DNA of 16,773 nucleotides. Origin: an uncultured Oscillospiraceae bacterium. Its GTDB lineage: Bacteria > Bacillota > Clostridia > Oscillospirales > Oscillospiraceae. Every line of letters begins with the position of its first letter. The first letter of the stretch is position 1. Where the stretch lies: positions 1 through 16,773 of the forward strand of contig CATZYY010000038.1 in assembly GCA_958426425.1 (NCBI GenBank), given 5' to 3'. The translations under genes and the position numbers were made by a program. Shown here piece after piece: positions 13,153 through 16,773 of the stretch. The notes beneath the pieces were generated by a model. That model saw nothing but the letters and a program-made list of their open reading frames with translations. It made no database searches and was not told where the DNA came from.

Positions 13153-13349
13153 ATGCCGAAACTGAAGACCCACAGCGGTGCAAAAAGAGATTCAACCTGA
13201 CCAAGACCGGCAAGGTCAAGCGCGCCCAGGCCTTTAAGAGCCACATCCTGACCAAGAAGGACACCAAGCGCACTCGTCGTCTGCGCGCCGGCGGTTATGC
13301 GGATGTTACCAACATGGACGCCGTCCGCAAGATGATCCCCTACAAGTAA
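13153..13349 (+). pseudogene. rpmI: Ribosomal protein L35 gene with a one-base frameshift
   Basis: The gene starts at ATG 13153 with AAGGAG 8 bases upstream and reads MPKLKTHSGAK. The frame then breaks at the A-run 13182-13186: only five A residues are present where six are needed to read KKRFNL. Frame 0 stops at TGA 13198-13200 after 15 codons. From 13188 the -1 frame continues as RFNLTKTGKVKRAQAF, through KSHILTKKDTKRTRRLRAGG, to a TAA at 13347. The total, 197 bases, is exactly one short of a 65-residue L35. Everything else about the gene looks healthy. The likely causes are a base missed in the homopolymer during sequencing, a real mutation, or slippage. L35 is part of the 50S subunit. Confidence 0.93.
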
Positions 13350-13382
13350 GATACGAGACGTTTCAAATAGGAGGCTTTTACA

Positions 13383-13733
13383 ATGGCTAGAGTCAAAGGC
13401 GCGATGATGACGCGCAAGAGAAGAAATAAAACCCTGAAGATGGCCAAGGGCTACTGGGGTTCCAAGTCCAAGCATTTCCGCGTTGCCAACCAGGCGGTGA
13501 TGAAGTCCCTCAGCTACGCCTACACCGGCCGCCGGCTGAAGAAGCGCGACTTCCGTTCTCTGTGGATCACCCGGATCTCTGCCGCCTGCAAGCTCAACGG
13601 CATGAACTACTCCACCTTCATGCACGGTCTGAAGACCGCCGGCATCGAGATCAACCGCAAGATGCTCTCCGAGCTGGCCATCAGCGATCCCGCTGCGTTC
13701 ACCCAGCTGACCGAGATCGCCAAGAAGGCGTAA
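13383..13733 (+). CDS. rplT: Ribosomal protein L20
   Basis: L20 binds 23S rRNA early in 50S assembly and, in Bacillota, represses its own operon by binding the infC leader. The 116 residues are typical: MARVKGAMMTRKRRNKTLKMAKGYWGSKSKHFR, split here by recognition blocks GYWGSKSK, YAYTGRRLKKRDFR, LWITRISAACK and GMNYSTFMHGLK. AGGAGG precedes the ATG closely. It lies 33 bases after rpmI and ends the operon, followed by a strong terminator. Confidence 0.98.
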   Translation: MARVKGAMMTRKRRNKTLKMAKGYWGSKSKHFRVANQAVMKSLSYAYTGRRLKKRDFRSLWITRISAACKLNGMNYSTFMHGLKTAGIEINRKMLSELAISDPAAFTQLTEIAKKA

Positions 13734-13760
13734 GCAGCGGTTTTGCATACTGCGCACAGA

Positions 13761-13791
13761 CAGTGCCCCCAATCGGGGGCGCTGTTTTTTT
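13761..13791 (+). terminator. Terminator of the infC-rpmI-rplT operon
   Basis: A 10-bp stem, CAGTGCCCCC (13761-13770) with GGGGGCGCTG (13775-13784, one G-T pair), has a four-base loop and is followed by seven T residues. Confidence 0.95.
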
Positions 13792-13867
13792 GCAGAGTTT
13801 CAAAACCCGGCGCCTCCTTTTGCACGGCGCAGAAACAACGCGGTTCCGTGAGCTTTGCAGGTAAATG

Positions 13868-13905
13868 AAAGACGGCCTTTCCAATGTGGAAAGGCCGTCT
13901 TTTTT
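13868..13905. terminator. Bidirectional terminator between rplT and trmB
   Basis: A perfect 16-bp stem (13868-13883 with 13887-13902) has an ATG loop, with A residues on the left and a T-run to 13905 on the right. It can stop trmB from the right (its stop is at 13908) and any read-through from rplT. Confidence 0.9.
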
Positions 13906-13907
13906 AA

Positions 13908-14966
13908 TCAGGTTTCTGATTTTTCTTCCGGACAACGGCAGAAGTAGGGACCGCACTCGTCCTCATGAGTCTGGGCATAGGTCCAGGTGAAGTCCTTGTC
14001 CACCACGTACCAGTCGGAGCCTTGGATGCCCCCCTGGTCAGAGGGCAGAGCTGTCAGCTCCTCCAGCGTTACCGGACGCACCAGGGGCGTGCCCTCCGGC
14101 GGATACTCATAATAAAAGAGGTACATCTCCTCCCCGGCGTGTTCCGCCAGGGCCGCTTTGGCGGCCTCTCCAGTCAAATGGGGCACCAGCTCCCAGGAAA
14201 AGAGGTGCCAGAGATAGTTGCCTGCGGCCAGAACCCTCTTTCCCAGATCCTCCTCAGACACAACGGCGGCGAAGGTGTCCAGCCACCGATTTTTCACGGT
14301 CTTGATGTCGGTGGGGAAGGGCTCCACCCAGGGCACCATGGTGCCCACGCAGCGGTGGATGGGCTGCCCCAGGTCATAGAACTTGGCCTCATAGTCGGTC
14401 ATGATGCCCACAGGGCCGTTCGCGTGCAGGTCCCGGGTCACCTCCGACAGTTCAAAGCCGAACCGGGGCAGCTCCTCCACGGAGAATTCAAACAGGGGCG
14501 CGTTGTCGGTCTTGAAATGAATCTGTCCGCCCTCCTTCAGCACCTGTCGGTACAGCCGCAGGAAGTTGCCGTGGGTCAGCCGCCGCTTGGCGTGGCGGTT
14601 GCTGGGCCACGGGTCGCAGAAGTTAATAAAGATCCGGTCGATCTCCCCAGGGGCGAAAAAGGCAGGCAGCTGATCGGCGTTGGCGTCCACAAAGAAGGTA
14701 TTGGTAAGTCCGGCGTTGACGCAGCGCTCCATGGCCACCACCATGGCGTCCGGCACCATCTCCACCGCCAAATACAATACGTCGGGGTGTTCCGCAGCCA
14801 TACCGGCGGTGAAGCGGCCTTTGCCGCAGCCCAGCTCCAGCCAGATCTCCTTGGCCTGAGGCATCAGCTCCCGCCACCGGCCCTGCCGGTCATAGGGATC
14901 CCGGATCAGACGGTCGCCGCAGCGCTCCATCCGGGGGATCAGATTCTTCTTTTTCCGCATCCGCAT
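13908..14966 (-). CDS. trmB: tRNA (guanine-N7)-methyltransferase TrmB fused to a DUF4275-like domain
   Basis: TrmB makes m7G46 in tRNA using SAM. In this 352-residue protein, residues about 1-213 are a complete TrmB: LELGCGKG at 43-50 (SAM site), FCDPWP at 116-121, KRRLTHGNFL, KTDN and the TDYE motif at 190-193. Residues about 218-352 form an extra domain beginning IKTVKNRWLDTF, with LWHLFSWE (252-259) and FTWTYAQTHEDECGPYF near the end. These patterns resemble DUF4275, whose function is unknown. Ordinary TrmB is about 210-230 residues. The start is ATG 14966 with GGGAGG 7 bases upstream; the frame remains open to 15053 but without a better site. It has its own promoter. The TrmB call is firm, and the DUF4275 name is from memory of its motifs. 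Confidence 0.94.
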   Translation of the reverse strand: MRMRKKKNLIPRMERCGDRLIRDPYDRQGRWRELMPQAKEIWLELGCGKGRFTAGMAAEHPDVLYLAVEMVPDAMVVAMERCVNAGLTNTFFVDANADQLPAFFAPGEIDRIFINFCDPWPSNRHAKRRLTHGNFLRLYRQVLKEGGQIHFKTDNAPLFEFSVEELPRFGFELSEVTRDLHANGPVGIMTDYEAKFYDLGQPIHRCVGTMVPWVEPFPTDIKTVKNRWLDTFAAVVSEEDLGKRVLAAGNYLWHLFSWELVPHLTGEAAKAALAEHAGEEMYLFYYEYPPEGTPLVRPVTLEELTALPSDQGGIQGSDWYVVDKDFTWTYAQTHEDECGPYFCRCPEEKSET

Positions 14967-15075
14967 AAAGTGACCTCCCAGGTCCGTGCCGCCGGCAGGG
15001 CAGGGGAGGGGAGCGCCTCCCGGTCCTCCGGCGGTGAAATCGTCAAATTCCACAAGCTCTTGTGGTGTCCCGCCT

Positions 15076-15104
15076 ATTCTACCACAGGAAACGGGCGGTG
15101 TAAA
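15076..15104 (-). promoter_or_regulatory. SigA promoter of trmB
   Basis: On the minus strand TTTACA (15104-15099), a 17-base spacer and TAGAAT (15081-15076) preceded by TG are present. The start is near 15069, giving a leader of about 100 bases that contains a GC-rich stem region. Confidence 0.75.
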
Positions 15105-15156
15105 TGAGAAATTCCCCCTGAAAGAGGCGGCGCGGCAGGCATTTTCCCGCAGGCTT

Positions 15157-15174
15157 CTGTTAATACCTTAACAA
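15157..15174 (+). promoter_or_regulatory. Rex-type operator upstream of hbd
   Basis: CTGTTAA-TACC-TTAACAA matches the clostridial Rex consensus TTGTTAA-N4-TTAACAA at all but the first base. Rex senses NADH/NAD and is known to control crt-bcd-etf-hbd operons in clostridia. A possible -10 (TATAAA, 15180-15185) follows just downstream, and the better promoter lies about 80 bases further on. Confidence 0.7.
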
Positions 15175-15206
15175 AATAGTATAAAATTTAACGAGTATTT
15201 TGTCGG

Positions 15207-15253
15207 AAGTGTAAAAAAGCAAAAAACCGGCCTTTACAAAGCAAATTACACTT
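15207..15253 (+). repeat. Distant inverted repeat ending on the hbd -35 box
   Basis: AAGTGTAA (15207-15214) and TTACACTT (15246-15253) are perfect complements 31 bases apart. The second arm overlaps the -35 box at 15252. It could be two half-sites for a looping regulator, but its A+T-rich setting makes chance possible. Confidence 0.4.
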
Positions 15254-15280
15254 GATAAATGACCGGATGCCACCTATAAT
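15252..15280 (+). promoter_or_regulatory. SigA promoter of the hbd-bcd operon
   Basis: TTGATA (15252-15257), a 17-base spacer and a consensus TATAAT (15275-15280) are present. The start is near 15287, leaving an untranslated leader of about 115 bases in which no known riboswitch is recognised. Confidence 0.9.
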
Positions 15281-15401
15281 AGAGTTTGTGAGTAAATTGG
15301 CAATGTCGGCGTTTGCTCTCATTTTTCCTGCGTTTTTCCACGGAAGTACCTAACGGTAAAAACCGAACCAAAAAACAAAAACACATACAGGAGGAATTAT
15401 C

Positions 15402-16238
15402 ATGAAGGTTGCTATTTTTGGCGCTGGCACTATGGGCAGCGGCATCGCGCAGGTCTTCGCTGCTAAGGGTCACACCGCCCTGATGTATGCAAGTTCCGTC
15501 GCTTCTGCTCAGAAGCACAAGGACAAGCTGGCCGCGTCTCTTGCCAAGCGTGTTGCCAAGGGCAAGATGACCCAGGAGGCCGTGGACGCTCTCTTGGCCA
15601 ATGTGCTGGTGGAGGAGAAGTCCGCCTGCGCCGACGCCGATCTGGTCATCGAGTGCGTCAAGGAAGACATGGGCACCAAGAAGGAGCTGCTGGGTGAGCT
15701 GGACGCCATGTGCAAGCCCGAGACCATCTTTGCCACCAACACTTCCTCTCTGTCTGTCACCGAGATGGGCAACGGCCTCAAGCACCCCGTCATCGGCATG
15801 CACTTCTTCAACCCCGTGCCCAGCATGAAGCTGGTGGAGATCATCCGGGGCGCCAACACCACCCAGGAGACCTTCGACTTCATCTACAACCTGTCCAAGG
15901 AAATCGGCAAGGACCCTGTCGAGGTGGCCGAGGCTCCGGGCTTTGTGGTCAACAAGATCCTGATCCCCATGATCAACGAGGCTGTGGGCCTGGTGGAGAC
16001 CGGCGTTGCCTCTGTGGAGGATATTGACAAGGCCATGATGCTGGGCGCCAATCATCCCATGGGCCCCCTGGCTCTGGGCGACTTCATCGGCCTGGACGTG
16101 TGCCTGGCCATTATGGAGACTTTGTACAACGAGACCGGCGATTCCAAGTATCGTCCCGCCCTGCTGCTGCGGAAGATGGTCCGCGGCGGTCTGCTGGGCC
16201 GCAAGTCCGGCAAGGGCTTCTACGACTATTCCAAGTAA
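15402..16238 (+). CDS. hbd: 3-hydroxybutyryl-CoA dehydrogenase
   Basis: Hbd reduces acetoacetyl-CoA to 3-hydroxybutyryl-CoA in the butyrate pathway (cytoplasm). The 278 residues are full length with the Rossmann motif GAGTMG at 7-12. The catalytic set is Ser115 (NTSSLS), His134 (GMHFFNPVP), Glu146 (LVEIIRG) and Asn184 (APGFVVNKILIPM). The C-terminus is LLGRKSGKGFYDYSK. At the end of the second beta strand the family usually has an Asp (RDI) that holds the NAD ribose. Here the place is Ala30, followed by Ser31-Ser32, which hints at altered cofactor choice. AGGAGG is 7 bases before the ATG. It is first in the operon, 36 bases before the dehydrogenase gene, and is under a strong promoter with a Rex-type site upstream. 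Confidence 0.97.
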   Translation: MKVAIFGAGTMGSGIAQVFAAKGHTALMYASSVASAQKHKDKLAASLAKRVAKGKMTQEAVDALLANVLVEEKSACADADLVIECVKEDMGTKKELLGELDAMCKPETIFATNTSSLSVTEMGNGLKHPVIGMHFFNPVPSMKLVEIIRGANTTQETFDFIYNLSKEIGKDPVEVAEAPGFVVNKILIPMINEAVGLVETGVASVEDIDKAMMLGANHPMGPLALGDFIGLDVCLAIMETLYNETGDSKYRPALLLRKMVRGGLLGRKSGKGFYDYSK

Positions 16239-16274
16239 AACCGCCTCAGCATAGAAGTAAAGGAGTAAAAGGTA

Positions 16275-16773
16275 ATGGATTTTCATCTGACAAACGAGCA
16301 GTTGATGCTCCGTAAGATGTACCGGGAGTTTGCCGAGAACGAGGTCAAGCCCCTGGCCGAGGAGATCGATGAGGAAGAGCGCTTCCCCATGGAGACCGTG
16401 GAGAAGATGGCGAAGCTGGGCATGATGGGTATTTATTTCCCCAAGGAGTACGGCGGCGCCGGCGGCGACGTTCTCTCCTATGCCATGTGTGTGGAGGAGC
16501 TGGCCAAGGTCTGCGGCACCACCGCCGTTATCGTCTCCGCCCACACTTCTTTGTGCTGCGCCCCCATCTTTGAGCACGGCACCGAGGAGCAGAAGAGAAA
16601 GTATCTGCCCGACCTGCTGTCCGGCCGCAAGATCGGCGCCTTCGGCTTGACCGAGCCCAACGCCGGTACCGACGCCTCCGGTCAGCAGACCACCGCCGTG
16701 CTGGAGGGCGATCACTACGTCCTCAACGGCTCCAAGTGCTTCATCACCAACGGCAACGTGGCCGATACCTTCG
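16275..16773 (+). CDS. bcd: Acyl-CoA dehydrogenase, butyryl-CoA type, 5' part (runs off the window)
   Basis: The visible 166 codons start MDFHLTNEQLMLRKMYREF and contain VKPLAEEIDEEERFP, GMMGIYFPKEYGGAGGD, SAHTSLCCAPIFEHG and GAFGLTEPNAGTDASG. These are the N-terminal helical domain and the FAD-binding segment of short-chain acyl-CoA dehydrogenases. With hbd directly upstream it is most likely butyryl-CoA dehydrogenase, which reduces crotonyl-CoA together with an EtfAB electron-bifurcating partner. The etf genes would be expected beyond the window. AAAGGAG (16259-16265) is 9 bases before the ATG. The exact substrate cannot be settled without the C-terminal catalytic part. Confidence 0.93.
   Translation, partial: MDFHLTNEQLMLRKMYREFAENEVKPLAEEIDEEERFPMETVEKMAKLGMMGIYFPKEYGGAGGDVLSYAMCVEELAKVCGTTAVIVSAHTSLCCAPIFEHGTEEQKRKYLPDLLSGRKIGAFGLTEPNAGTDASGQQTTAVLEGDHYVLNGSKCFITNGNVADTF

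Noticed and set aside
15246..16715. 489-codon minus-strand open frame opposite hbd and bcd
   Set aside because: The plus-strand genes are certain. The frame is Gly/His/Leu-rich and crosses the promoter region.

Overview
This looks like a chromosomal segment from a GC-rich Bacillota of class Clostridia, probably an Oscillospiraceae-type gut butyrate producer. That placement is inferred from four things: the T-box and glmS ribozyme leaders, the alr-endoA gene order, the SLH surface protein, and the start of an hbd-bcd operon. Nothing in the window identifies a species. Almost all genes are housekeeping genes, and the novelty is mainly in the spaces between them.

Layout. 1-968: pheS (minus strand, cut by the window edge) behind a Phe T-box, with a promoter back-to-back to that of the next operon. 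969-4906: a rightward operon of nnr (NAD(P)H-hydrate repair), a lipoprotein in the position of B. subtilis ydcC, alr (alanine racemase) and endoA/mazF, with no antitoxin gene between alr and endoA. 5032-6725: a secreted protein of unknown function, a second unknown protein, and nrdR behind a promoter that carries a perfect inverted repeat. 6729-7789: a minus-strand DUF421-DUF4363 pair with a sigma-G-like promoter. 7903-9981: a short leader ORF, the glmS ribozyme and glmS. 9982-10187: a palindrome-rich insert followed by a second, synonymously diverged copy of the last 20 codons of glmS, then the glmS-type terminator.

10267-12064: a promoter, a leader terminator and an SLH-domain GH25 lysozyme. 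12213-12317: a 34-residue repeat protein on the minus strand, again with a sigma-G-like promoter. 12404-13791: the infC-rpmI-rplT operon with an L20-type attenuator leader, an ATA start for infC and a one-base frameshift in rpmI. 13908-14966: trmB on the minus strand, fused to a C-terminal DUF4275-like domain. 15157-16773: a Rex-type operator, a strong promoter, hbd and the 5' part of an acyl-CoA dehydrogenase gene (bcd-like).

How the parts fit together. Much of the window is controlled by RNA or by redox and nutrient signals: charged tRNA-Phe (T-box), glucosamine-6-phosphate (glmS ribozyme), ribosomal protein L20 and IF3 (infC leader and start codon), dNTP/ATP (nrdR) and NADH/NAD (Rex at hbd). 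Two small sporulation-type transcription units, DUF421-DUF4363 and the 34-residue protein, sit among the housekeeping genes. The most unusual observations are the glmS tail duplication, the leader ORF whose stop codon contains the ribozyme cleavage site, the TrmB-DUF4275 fusion, and the two forespore-type promoters.
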